NCBI GenBank assembly: GCA_040221175.1
Contig: JAVJVK010000013.1
Span: forward strand, 306,144-370,143
DNA from: Phycisphaerales bacterium
Lineage (GTDB): Bacteria > Planctomycetota > Phycisphaerae > Phycisphaerales > UBA1924
Direction of reading: 5' to 3'
DNA length: 64,000 nucleotides
The first letter of the stretch is position 1; the number at the start of each line of letters is the position of its first letter. The translations under genes and the position numbers were made by a program. Below are positions 12,001 through 16,835 of the stretch, one piece after another. A model generated the notes under the pieces. The model saw only the letters and a program-made list of their open reading frames with translations, ran no database searches and had not been told where the DNA came from.

Positions 12001-12457
12001 CGCCCCGGTCATCAACAAGCGCGAGGTGCAGACCACCGTGACGGTGCGCAACGGCGAGACCGTGGTCATCGGCGGGCTGATCCAGGCTTTCAACGACAAT
12101 CGCAACACCAGTGTGCCGCTCTTTGGCGACTTGCCGGGCGTGGGCTGGCTCTTCCGCACGCGGGAAAAGACCAACCGTCGGACGGAACTGCTGGTGGTGC
12201 TCACGCCGCGGATCATCCCCGGCGGTCGCGTGGGCGTGGCCGAGGCCCGCCGCGTGACGGGCAGCGAGATGTTCCGCCACACCGGCGCGTCGAGCAAGAT
12301 GATCGAGCGGAGCGACGTATCGGGGCTGTCGATCGAGCAGTTCGACCCAAGGTACTTCCCCGAAGAGATCATGATCGAAGAGAACACGATGGGGCCGCAC
12401 ATCGAGCCCTATCCGACGTACCCTCTGGATCCACAGGGTCTGGAGGAACGGGAGTGA
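2..12457 (+). CDS. Giant multi-repeat secretin (5' end outside window)
   Basis: This is an outer-membrane secretin (GspD/PilQ superfamily) of extraordinary size. The frame is open to the window edge, and the GTG at position 20 falls inside a repeat, so the true start and signal peptide lie upstream. At least 4,145 residues are visible. Counting from the codon at 20, residues 1 to about 3830 are some 46 tandem Secretin_N-like (N1-type) repeats of roughly 83 residues, each marked by a hairpin such as TNTLIVSA, SNSLIIDAP or TNALLVSGP and ending in a helix like LVARLD. Residues about 3834-4075 are the secretin pore domain (VLVQALIAEV, VLSRPVIQINNNESG, VTVRNGETVVIGGLI, LFGDLPGVGWLF, ELLVVLTPRII). 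A 60-residue tail follows. GspD and PilQ proteins are about 600-750 residues with three or four N domains. Repeats near residues 302-504 recur, diverged, at 691-893. The overlapping downstream lipoprotein suggests a joint envelope function. The family is certain; the pathway (type II secretion, type IV pilus or other) is not. Confidence 0.93.
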   Translation, partial: QAIARDVRTLSVNRGDPEAVVDRALELYELSGMEEREPLVVDVDAARRTVTVVGQREGLDKFVEFMRQSEAGVVVQRESRTYTMASTKPSQVAQRAQRVVEAMLRPADGSAYEAPQFEAIDEVNQLIVRAGEGQFSVIEAVIAQLDKPAGQSRFVTVPVRNATPQQLLDRVQPVYEAEAARREDPSLNDISLTPDAAAGAIIAQGSASAVALFQEVLQQVQQLVPPARTTKMLDLEFASADQVLPTLQGLIEGREPVDPSREAPAPEISVLERTNTLVVKAEPAQHAMVAELVARLDTPEPMDLPPLKLLQLRTANAGNIARMLNDQYRQRPQADRIARPVDVRADEATNTLIVSAHEDLLADIKSFVDEINEESQQGPERAPLLFRLSVAKATDVADAMNRLYPEPAIPRDRRGQPMPWLQQPREVVVSADESSNSLIIDAPVEMHESLRELASQLDQVEVPPSAELRTYRVVNADVTTIKRVLEGMDRQGNLSAPAQAGRQSVRVTIEAEPRSGTLIVAGDTVTFERVEAMLEDLSAVPVERETAIVPIANADAKEVGDRALSIYQAQVAGVPGAGEVELSINETTNALEIVADAQAMERFLGVIDLLQDQAGPPREARLIQLQQAKASDVIVFLRDLVGSSNSLRQQGGPEPVFEAIESTNSILAAAVPSQFGIIEQLVADLDRQQSAGRQPLRILRLRTTEAGNIAEMLQESYQRRTPEERARQPVDIRADAATNTLLVSAHPEMMPEIESVVSQLNEARTIDDEDREIRIFPLQHARAEELARTIDEMYPEPPMPRDSRGRPRPDLQQPKEVVVRANRSTNALIVDAPSRRLSGFEQIVNSLDRSELDSDVVVRTYRPQRAEPQAIANAIRELAGSGALGGSPRTPLSVSVEPATRTLIVSGPAEAFVQVESLLADLDGSPARPESTVKLYKLKHARADRLEPLLRDLLTTRLREQQQVEGGLGVADVASLLTVSAEPATNTLIISAPPVAQELAQSLVDALDTDEVGAAAPVVRVVPLSYGRSDQIAPQLERAIDGLVLPSVGDVRVSSVGGANALILTGSQNDLELVGTLIDDLDTPPFDPESVGVQTFELQHADAERVGPVIERLLEQQRESNPFILRELMRRDPTAVQVTPVRVEVDSGTNALLVSGPSKMVELARELIERLDRPSAEAGRTLLTYTPSRAQPQALVDAVSGVAEQTIERDRQGLEITADPNTGTVLVVGGEAAAVKAVELLQRFDDRAPAAPVADVTVVSLRNASATNVAQTVESLLNDRGRWPAELVRAERAGLDVPRPTVRADATANRIVMSVPSAMMPMAGKLIEAMDAAPDGQGERGVRLVRLTQGDADSVANAVQDALRAGVRPGQPQPTVRAETRSNSIVISASQSQIEEAVELINQMDVQVEPEAVGVLTLRLKHTRAETVAPILETILQQESVVDLLPWWAVSDFAARNPDQAVKPAIRVIPEPGSNTVVVAAPRPMLELAQQVVAELDTAESAGDGDRRMVRLIPLRNADATEVSQNLSGVLSDEGGVEPPTIRVDRGSNTLIVRATQSQMEEIESLAQQIDSATLSSSRQMRLIPIDRSRGDAAMVAQTLRQLLEQQGGVRVQVIGVDELMKDAKKPVGPGSALPQRRDPLHESVAAAVLAGIQDAQAEDSQPATDAEPEPASEAVDDQAEAGPTVTIAVDPATNTLVVVGSPRLTDRLASLAEQIQQQFPQEATRTRVIRLPSSADANAIAQIVRQTVQRVGRASTENPSGFTGRPDVVPDPIGSSLIVWANDTDFEVLGELIAAVSRLEATESLTLKIYPLVNIDADDAADSINDLVSAQPTGQQARRFRRQQTPARASELTLLGPDGQRVEASIDPDTVRVLADPSGTRLVVTAPRDVLPLIDSFVSLIDQSPLADRLSIRRYELDNAEAQQLSRAFADLFRAQRRGPGGSSIPEPSFVADDRTNALLITASSDQHLEIERLLVDADAPSRDEGLELAILPLQNAAPRTVAQVINQVLIGNDPGRRGKLNVSADDDAGMLVVRAEPELLAEVRVLAEDLDSASVEGAPIRTIKLETADAPTVAQAIQSFMRDRAQAAGRGRRGQTRVNVVGERRSGTLIVAASDEDFAQVEELASALDMPAAARDLRVEIVRVENGRAQDLNEAVSDLQVQLYDERVWGNRRGDAPPEDKLYTSVHEASNSIIVVGQGDTMDLMLGLLDDLDQERSDVTRKIVQTVPIKDADPDAIAQIIRQAFQETDRGRWWMTSQSTVSVTVDRTRGLLIMVGEKAKVDQAVEYAQTLAATPGIEDRPIEVIELRHANADRVQRTLQQFFAQRARSRGQRDSDVTIIGSTDGNVLITTAGEDDMSLLQDMVAQIDQPDLPQGRSIEVFSLRSMDPREASEAIRSMIPSSGREDAIRVTPQPSRNAIIVSAQDEQFPLIKALLEKIDTDAALPFVSVQLSEARATQVAQDLRNALPDGMNVELTAVDRTNTVIISGGNEESVAWVREQIAQFDVASAPPATEFRRVQLDHARAVDVWLTLREVIRAQPRQQGSPAPGVDYVDSQNVVTLTAEPDEMKQLLQIIDELDVETGGERQTQFVKLRFAEANLVAEALKLFYGPRAIEAKNQAARDVSILSDAVTNTLIIAAGEEQWEGIRNLLDQFDTEAYSTGRQLKVIPLSNADARNVADALNEGFRAPLEQQIQREQARRQGNQQGDRRQVSPDLPTVLIDPGETPVVSAEVETNSLIVFANVQDLERIETIAKSLDGEGAGRLPDARVIALESGRATRIAQAVQRIFIDPLGRRGPRTPVVYGDDASNMIVFRGSEAEFTQVRALVQTLETEGSSADVRVRTLVIEGIPAVRMRETLLNAFRVRAQQLNEGLGIEVDRDSNALVIAASERLFEEMKEVVDTLQGELAGDQEGGDGLEPAGPMGLGQSIRIIELASQTPAQMVQLANQLGLTRPTQADRPGVVSEPISIVPLPTRNAVAVVAGAADADRVEQLVRAIDQGGVTDAQSVAMVRLKTASADQVARVVREMLSPRAEQGQSATAQALAEQVRRRRMGSGETGPEFDLTVPVQLGVDAGSNSLLIASSPANVAAVQHLVSTLDTLPVGEAVVARIFALSNADAGRIRTIIDGLFREGEAIRRVPGTQRQGVPTTATGQALAGDVAIEVDARTNSLIVVGREDGVAFVEVLLADLDSEESVGWIEPTIITLEHADAGDIASLISETLVNGVADAPQAAGLREQVGRLRLVQQGKDPLEAGARIDSDLFGTLSGLTILPEPNGNRLIVVASPANLRIVQELVKMLDVESAAASNQVRFFALERASAGRVADLVEEIFDDRRRAGIDREEDAVIIQPDLRTNTLVVSTSQRSFSVLEDLVGRLDRDEGRVTVGLHTVDVVGADAVQLAPRIERLMRDRIEAATRGGRSESAQDVFSIEPSRSTNQLLVVSSEENLEVVRGLVESLSKEEQRLSDAAEIALIGLERGTASAIVQSIQTLYVGPENDKRGENAVSVVAEDRTNSIVVSGTANDIAKVRDLVKRLDVAEVFRQRLLQRVELDSADAREVVQLLENLLSGRSVGGQPGDSASIIEFRRQIRDEMGNGQGEFAITRATIDDAVRRQITIEADERTNAVTIISPPEVMDLILGFIDEVDRSEVDDRILKYFQLENADAEQMAVVLQELFSLQRQGDQLILVPSRRREVDPEQAFEPQLTPVSTERERLAITIDYRTNTLIVSATKEYVDLVSDVINRLDSIQATEREEVVYSLQNAQADEVEQVLQGYFQTQADRLRSLISDEGSESLSRVLDREVIVVGDPTSNKVIVSASPRYISTVNDIVGELDAAPPQVLVQALIAEVTLDENASWGLDFDLFDFGGDMYDFGMSAAGTGVATAVGLPNLSLTSADFGLAVRALEGQGRLEVLSRPVIQINNNESGNILVGDDIAIIESVDTFESGRTQANVTRRDVGISMLVRPSISSDGFVRLEIAPEISSLSSQQTQISENFAAPVINKREVQTTVTVRNGETVVIGGLIQAFNDNRNTSVPLFGDLPGVGWLFRTREKTNRRTELLVVLTPRIIPGGRVGVAEARRVTGSEMFRHTGASSKMIERSDVSGLSIEQFDPRYFPEEIMIEENTMGPHIEPYPTYPLDPQGLEERE

Positions 12458-12987
12458 TCGAAGTCGTCCGAAAGGTCGCCGCGTGTTGCGCGATGTCCGT
12501 TTTGATGCTCAGCATGCCGGTCGCGTCCGGATGTGCCGGTGGCGATCCGCTGATCAAGAAGTTTCCGCCCCCGCCCGACGACGTGATGCCGCGTCGGATC
12601 ATCGTCATGAAGCGTGGTGAATTCGATCAGGACCTGAACAGTTACATTGATGGTGTGCTGATCGAGGCGTACCTGATCAACAACGATCGGACGGACGAAG
12701 GAGCCGATCAGCCATTCCACCGCGACGGCACGCTGGCGTTCAAGCTGTTCGGACCAGAAGGCGAACTCTTCTGCGAGGGCGAGTTCACGCCAGCGATCAT
12801 GGCCAAGTCCGAGTCAACGGCATTCATCGGGCCGGGCTATGCCCTTCAGATCATGTTCGGGCCGCGGGGCTATGAGGACGTGCGGGACCGGATGGCAGCT
12901 CGGATGGACTTCGAATTCACGCCCACGGCCGCACCCGAACAAAAAGCATTCGGCTCGACGCAGGTCCGCCTGGGCCCGATGTTCTAG
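12454..12987 (+). CDS. Small lipoprotein translationally coupled to the giant secretin
   Basis: This 177-residue protein has an N-terminal hydrophobic segment ending in VASGC, so Cys27 is a plausible lipidation site and the mature protein would be a membrane-anchored lipoprotein. The GTG start overlaps the secretin stop by four bases (GTGA), so the two are almost certainly co-translated. After Cys27 comes a proline-rich stretch (FPPPPDD), then a soluble domain of mostly beta character. I recognise no family. Position and lipidation make a pilotin-like or secretin-accessory role attractive, since many secretins need a lipoprotein to reach the outer membrane, but that is inference from context. 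The coding call is strong: the frame keeps a consistent protein-like composition, and the next gene has its own Shine-Dalgarno sequence well downstream. Confidence 0.8.
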   Translation: MIEVVRKVAACCAMSVLMLSMPVASGCAGGDPLIKKFPPPPDDVMPRRIIVMKRGEFDQDLNSYIDGVLIEAYLINNDRTDEGADQPFHRDGTLAFKLFGPEGELFCEGEFTPAIMAKSESTAFIGPGYALQIMFGPRGYEDVRDRMAARMDFEFTPTAAPEQKAFGSTQVRLGPMF

Positions 12988-13004
12988 TGGGGCAGCGGAT
13001 GGCC

Positions 13005-13044
13005 CTGACCGGTCGCTTAGCGCAATCTTAACGCCTTCTTTGGG
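13005..13044 (+). promoter_or_regulatory. Pho-box-like array of four direct 7-mers upstream of pstS
   Basis: Four 7-mers lie exactly 11 bp apart: CTGACCG (13005), CTTAGCG (13016), CTTAACG (13027) and the weaker CTTTGGG (13038). Known Pho boxes bind PhoB/PhoP dimers on 7-bp direct repeats separated by 4 bp, giving the same 11-bp period, and control pst operons. The array sits 90 bp upstream of pstS and just after the preceding lipoprotein gene. Spacing and location are seen directly; binding by a PhoB-type regulator is inferred. Confidence 0.55.
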
Positions 13045-13133
13045 GTGCCCAAATTCCCCGAATCGCGGGCCGCGCTTCCATTGCTGCGAATACACAAGCC
13101 GCCCCAGAAGCCGAGGGCGAAGGAGATTCCGGC

Positions 13134-14111
13134 ATGGCAACGACGATTCGCAATTGGACTGTTGGTCTGGCCGCCACCGTGGTCGGCGCCTCGGCGCTCA
13201 TGGCCGCCGGCCCCGAGATCGACAGCAAGCTGCCCACCTACCGCCCCACGAGCGGCGTGTCGGGCAACATCAAGAGCATTGGCTCGGACACCATGAACAA
13301 CCTCATGACCCTCTGGGGCGAGGAGTTCAAGGCGTTCTATCCGGCCGTCCAGATCGAGGTCGAGGGCAAGGGCTCGTCCACCGCGCCGCCCGCTCTCATG
13401 CAGGGTCAGGCCCAGTTCGGCCCGATGAGCCGCCCGATGAAGTCCTCGGAAATCGACGAGTTTGAGAAGCGTTTTGGCTACAAGCCCACGGCGCTCCGCA
13501 CGGGCATCGACGCCCTGGCCGTCTTCGTCCACAAGGACTGCCCCCTCGACGAGATCTCGATCCAGCAGCTCACCGACGTGTTCTCGGTGGCCGGCGACAA
13601 CATGACCTGGGGTGACCTGGGCGTCAGCGATCGGGCCTGGGCCAACCGCCCGATCAGCCTGTACGGCCGCAACTCGGCATCGGGCACCTATGGCTACTTC
13701 AAGACCGTGGCCCTGCAGGGCAACGACTACAAGAACACCGTCAAGGAGCAGCCCGGCTCGTCGGCCGTGGTGCAGGGCATCGCCACCGATCGCTACGCCA
13801 TGGGCTATTCGGGCGTGGGCTACGCCACTGCTGGCGTGAAGATGCTCCAGGTGTCGCTCGACGGCGGCCAGTCCTTCCCGCCTTCGGCCGAGTATGCCAA
13901 CTCGGGCGAGTACCCGCTGGCCCGCTTCCTGTACCTGTACGTGAACGCCGACCCGGTGAAGGGCATCGACGACCCGATTCGCGCCGAGTTCATCAAGCTG
14001 ATCTTCAGCAAGCAGGGCCAGGAAGTCGTCCTGAAGGATGGCTACTTCCCCGTGTCGGCCGGCGTGGCCCGCGAGGACCTCAAGGCCTGCAAGCTCGATC
14101 CCAAGTTCTAA
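13134..14111 (+). CDS. pstS: Phosphate ABC transporter, periplasmic phosphate-binding protein PstS
   Basis: The 325-residue protein is the periplasmic phosphate-binding component of the Pst importer. It has a signal peptide (hydrophobic GLAATVVGASAL, likely cleavage near ALMAA), then SIGSDTMNNLMTLWGEEF, which is the phosphate-binding-loop region (GSDT), followed by GKGSSTAPPALMQG and FGPMSRPMK typical of the PstS-like fold. The later GRNSASGTYGYF segment matches the second phosphate-contact loop of this family. A good Shine-Dalgarno sequence (AAGGAG, 13120-13125) supports the ATG at 13134. It is the first gene of pstS-pstC-pstA-pstB and sits behind the Pho-box-like array, so induction by phosphate limitation is likely. 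No phoU or phoB/phoR lies in the window. Confidence 0.93.
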   Translation: MATTIRNWTVGLAATVVGASALMAAGPEIDSKLPTYRPTSGVSGNIKSIGSDTMNNLMTLWGEEFKAFYPAVQIEVEGKGSSTAPPALMQGQAQFGPMSRPMKSSEIDEFEKRFGYKPTALRTGIDALAVFVHKDCPLDEISIQQLTDVFSVAGDNMTWGDLGVSDRAWANRPISLYGRNSASGTYGYFKTVALQGNDYKNTVKEQPGSSAVVQGIATDRYAMGYSGVGYATAGVKMLQVSLDGGQSFPPSAEYANSGEYPLARFLYLYVNADPVKGIDDPIRAEFIKLIFSKQGQEVVLKDGYFPVSAGVAREDLKACKLDPKF

Positions 14112-14172
14112 TCAGATCTTGAGCCCAATGGCTTGAACTCTGATCCTGCCGCCCCAAGCCTTCGCGGGCTTG
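14111..14172 (+). terminator. Intercistronic stem-loops between pstS and pstC
   Basis: Directly after the pstS stop, ATCAGA (14111-14116) pairs with TCTGAT (14139-14144). An inner imperfect stem (TTGAGCC against GGCTTGAA) closes on a CAAT loop. A second hairpin follows: CAAGCC (14155-14160) and GGCTTG (14167-14172). Such structures between a binding-protein gene and its permease genes often stabilise the upstream mRNA or partly terminate transcription, giving more binding protein than permease. No strong T-tract follows, so a processing or attenuation role is more likely than full termination. Confidence 0.4.
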
Positions 14173-14231
14173 TGTGGCGTCTTTCGTTTCCCAAGAGGCG
14201 TCGTCCCAACGGCCAATTCGTCGAGCACTCC

Positions 14232-16835
14232 ATGGCAGCGAAGCAACGCCCAACTTCCAAGCCCGGCAAGCACGTTGGCAATCGCCCGGTCCGCCGACGC
14301 GTGGTCCTCATGGATCAACTGTCGACCTACGTCATCCAGACCGGCGGCGCCCTCGTGCTCGTTGCCGTGCTGGGCATCTGCGTCTATCTCGCCTACGTCG
14401 TCGTTCCGCTGTTCTCGCGTGGCGAGGTCGGCGAGCGGTTGAGCAGCCAGACGCCCATGAAGGCCGGGTTGCCCGTCCTCGATCCGTACGGCCGTGGCGC
14501 GGCGTTCGTGTCGAAGGAAGGTGGCATCCAGCCCTTTGCACTGGCCTCGGGAGAGCCCTTGGCCAAAGCCATTCCACTGTCTCCCGACGCGGCGCCTTCA
14601 GCGATCTCGGTCGTGCGAAACGGCGAACTCGTTGCGGCGGGATACGCCGATGGCACGGTGCGACTTGGCAGCATCTCGTTCGACGAGCAGATCCTCGTCA
14701 CCCAGCCGCCCAGCCCCGACCAGACGTTCTGGGCCGCCGACGGCGGGCTGTACGAAATGGTGACGCCCGAACGAGCGCGGCGATCGCAGATCGAGATCGA
14801 ACTGGGCGAGCCCGTCGAACTGAGCGAGGGCGAAGGCGGCGTCGAGCGGATCGACTACAACGTCGATCCCACGGGCCGTACCGTGCTCCTGGCCACCCGC
14901 GAAGACGGCACCGTGCTGGTGAACACCGTCAGGACCATCCGCCCCCTGGGCGGCGGACCACCGCGAACCCGACTCAGTTCGACGTCGTTCGAGATCGATC
15001 CCGATTCGCTGGAGCGGTGGCTGTTCGTGACTTCGGACAGCGATCACGTGCTCGCCGTGGGCGAAGACGGCCGAGTCCGACGATTCACCCGTACGGATGA
15101 CGCCTTCGAACTCGCCGAGACTATCGACGCGGTCAACGAGGGCGCGGCCGTGACGGCGGTGACCATGATCCTCGGTGGCCGGACGCTGCTGCTGGGTGAT
15201 GACGAGGGCACGGTCTACGCGTGGCACGTCGCCACCGGCGAAGTCGATGGCGTGGCCGGCGTGCAACAACTGGTCAAGGCCCACGAGTTTGCCGGTTCGG
15301 ACTCGCCAATCGTGGACATTTCGCCCAGCCAGCGAGATCGGTCGATCGTCATTCTCGGCCAGAGCGGCAACGTCCGGGTGCGTCACGTGACGAGCGAGAA
15401 GGTCGTCGCCGACTTCGACACCGGTTTGGACGAACCCATCCACGCCCGCCTGGCGCCGAAGAACGACGGCGTCTTCGTGCTCGATGCGTCTGGGCTTGGC
15501 GTCATGCGGGCCCTCGAGCCCGGCTACCCCGAGTTTTCGTTCAAGGCGCTGTTCGGCAAGGTGCACTACGAGGGCCAGTTCGAGCCTGAGTACGTGTATC
15601 AATCTTCTTCGGGCGACGATGCGGCCGAGATCAAGCTGAGCATCGTGCCGCTGATCTTCGGTTCGCTCAAGGCCACGATCTTCGCGATGTTGTTCGCGGT
15701 TCCGATGGGCGTCCTGGCCGCCGTCTATACGAGCGAGTTCCTCAGCCCGAACGTTCGCAAGGTCGTCAAGCCGGGCGTCGAGATGATGGCATCGCTGCCT
15801 TCGGTGGTGCTTGGCTTCATCGCGGCGATCGTCGTGGCGCCCTATGTCCGCGACGTGCTGCCCAGCGTGCTGGTTGGCTTCCTGACCCTGCCCGTCGCGG
15901 TGCTGCTGATGGCCCATCTCTGGCAGATGCTGCCCTCGCATTGGCGCAAGCGGGCCAACCCGTGGCAGCACATGGTGCTCGTGTTGGCAACGTGCGTCAT
16001 CGGCGTCCTTGTGGCGCTGGCGATCGGCCCTCCCGCCGAACGGCTGCTGTTCGCGCCGTCCGAAGGCGCCGCTCCGGGCGTGCCCGTCGACATCCGCCGG
16101 TGGCTGTCCAGCGAGTATGGGCAGGCCTGGCCCGGCTGGTTCGTCGTCCTGATCGGGCCGGTGGCGGTGGTGCTGGCGGTGATCCAGTCCATGTTCGTCG
16201 GTCGGCGGCTCGACCGCGCCCTGGCGCACAAGACCGACCTTTCCATCGCGGGCGTGATGCTCGCGCGGTTCTTCGTCATGCTGGGGCTGACGCTGCTGCT
16301 CGCGTACGCCTTCGCGTTGGTGCTCCAGGCCCTGGGCTTCGATCCGCGAAACAGCATCTTCGGGCCCTTCTCGCCCAGGAACACGCTGGTCGTCTCGATG
16401 ATCATGGGCTTTGCCGTCATTCCGATCATCTACACGATCTCGGAAGACTCGCTCAGGGCGGTTCCAGATTCGCTGCGCACCGCGTCGCTCGGCGCGGGCG
16501 CTACCCCCTGGCAGACGGCCCTGCGCATCGTCATTCCCGTGGCAGGGTCGGGCATCTTCTCGGCCTGCATGATCGGCTTCGGCCGGGCGGCGGGCGAGAC
16601 CATGATCGTGCTCATGGCCACCGGCAACACGCCCGAGATGAGTTGGAACATCTTCGGCGGCTTCCGAACGCTGTCGGCCAACATTGCCGTTGAGTTGCCC
16701 GAAGCCCCGATGGGCGGCACGCACTATCGCGTGCTGTTCCTCTGCGGGCTCGTGCTGTTCCTGATGACGTTTGCCATCAACACGGCGGCCGAGGTCGTCC
16801 GCCAGATCGTGCGTGCAAGGACCGCCGGGCTATGA
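14232..16835 (+). CDS. pstC: Phosphate ABC transporter permease PstC with large N-terminal extension
   Basis: This inner-membrane permease half of the Pst importer is 867 residues long from the ATG at 14232; E. coli PstC has 319. A basic N-terminus and one membrane segment (about residues 30-57) lead into a roughly 400-residue extracytoplasmic region. Its repeated short beta motifs (for example GRTLLLGDDEGTVYAWH and RSIVILGQSGNVRVRH) look like a WD40/PQQ-type propeller. The permease domain starts near residue 476 and ends with the cytoplasmic EAA loop (around PDSLRTASLGAGATPWQ) and GFGRAAGETMIVLMATG. Long PstC proteins with an inserted propeller are also known in gammaproteobacteria. The frame is open back to a TTG at 14133, and an ATG at 14310 is also possible; 14232 keeps the basic pre-membrane segment. 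The stop overlaps the pstA start (ATGA). Confidence 0.88.
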   Translation: MAAKQRPTSKPGKHVGNRPVRRRVVLMDQLSTYVIQTGGALVLVAVLGICVYLAYVVVPLFSRGEVGERLSSQTPMKAGLPVLDPYGRGAAFVSKEGGIQPFALASGEPLAKAIPLSPDAAPSAISVVRNGELVAAGYADGTVRLGSISFDEQILVTQPPSPDQTFWAADGGLYEMVTPERARRSQIEIELGEPVELSEGEGGVERIDYNVDPTGRTVLLATREDGTVLVNTVRTIRPLGGGPPRTRLSSTSFEIDPDSLERWLFVTSDSDHVLAVGEDGRVRRFTRTDDAFELAETIDAVNEGAAVTAVTMILGGRTLLLGDDEGTVYAWHVATGEVDGVAGVQQLVKAHEFAGSDSPIVDISPSQRDRSIVILGQSGNVRVRHVTSEKVVADFDTGLDEPIHARLAPKNDGVFVLDASGLGVMRALEPGYPEFSFKALFGKVHYEGQFEPEYVYQSSSGDDAAEIKLSIVPLIFGSLKATIFAMLFAVPMGVLAAVYTSEFLSPNVRKVVKPGVEMMASLPSVVLGFIAAIVVAPYVRDVLPSVLVGFLTLPVAVLLMAHLWQMLPSHWRKRANPWQHMVLVLATCVIGVLVALAIGPPAERLLFAPSEGAAPGVPVDIRRWLSSEYGQAWPGWFVVLIGPVAVVLAVIQSMFVGRRLDRALAHKTDLSIAGVMLARFFVMLGLTLLLAYAFALVLQALGFDPRNSIFGPFSPRNTLVVSMIMGFAVIPIIYTISEDSLRAVPDSLRTASLGAGATPWQTALRIVIPVAGSGIFSACMIGFGRAAGETMIVLMATGNTPEMSWNIFGGFRTLSANIAVELPEAPMGGTHYRVLFLCGLVLFLMTFAINTAAEVVRQIVRARTAGL

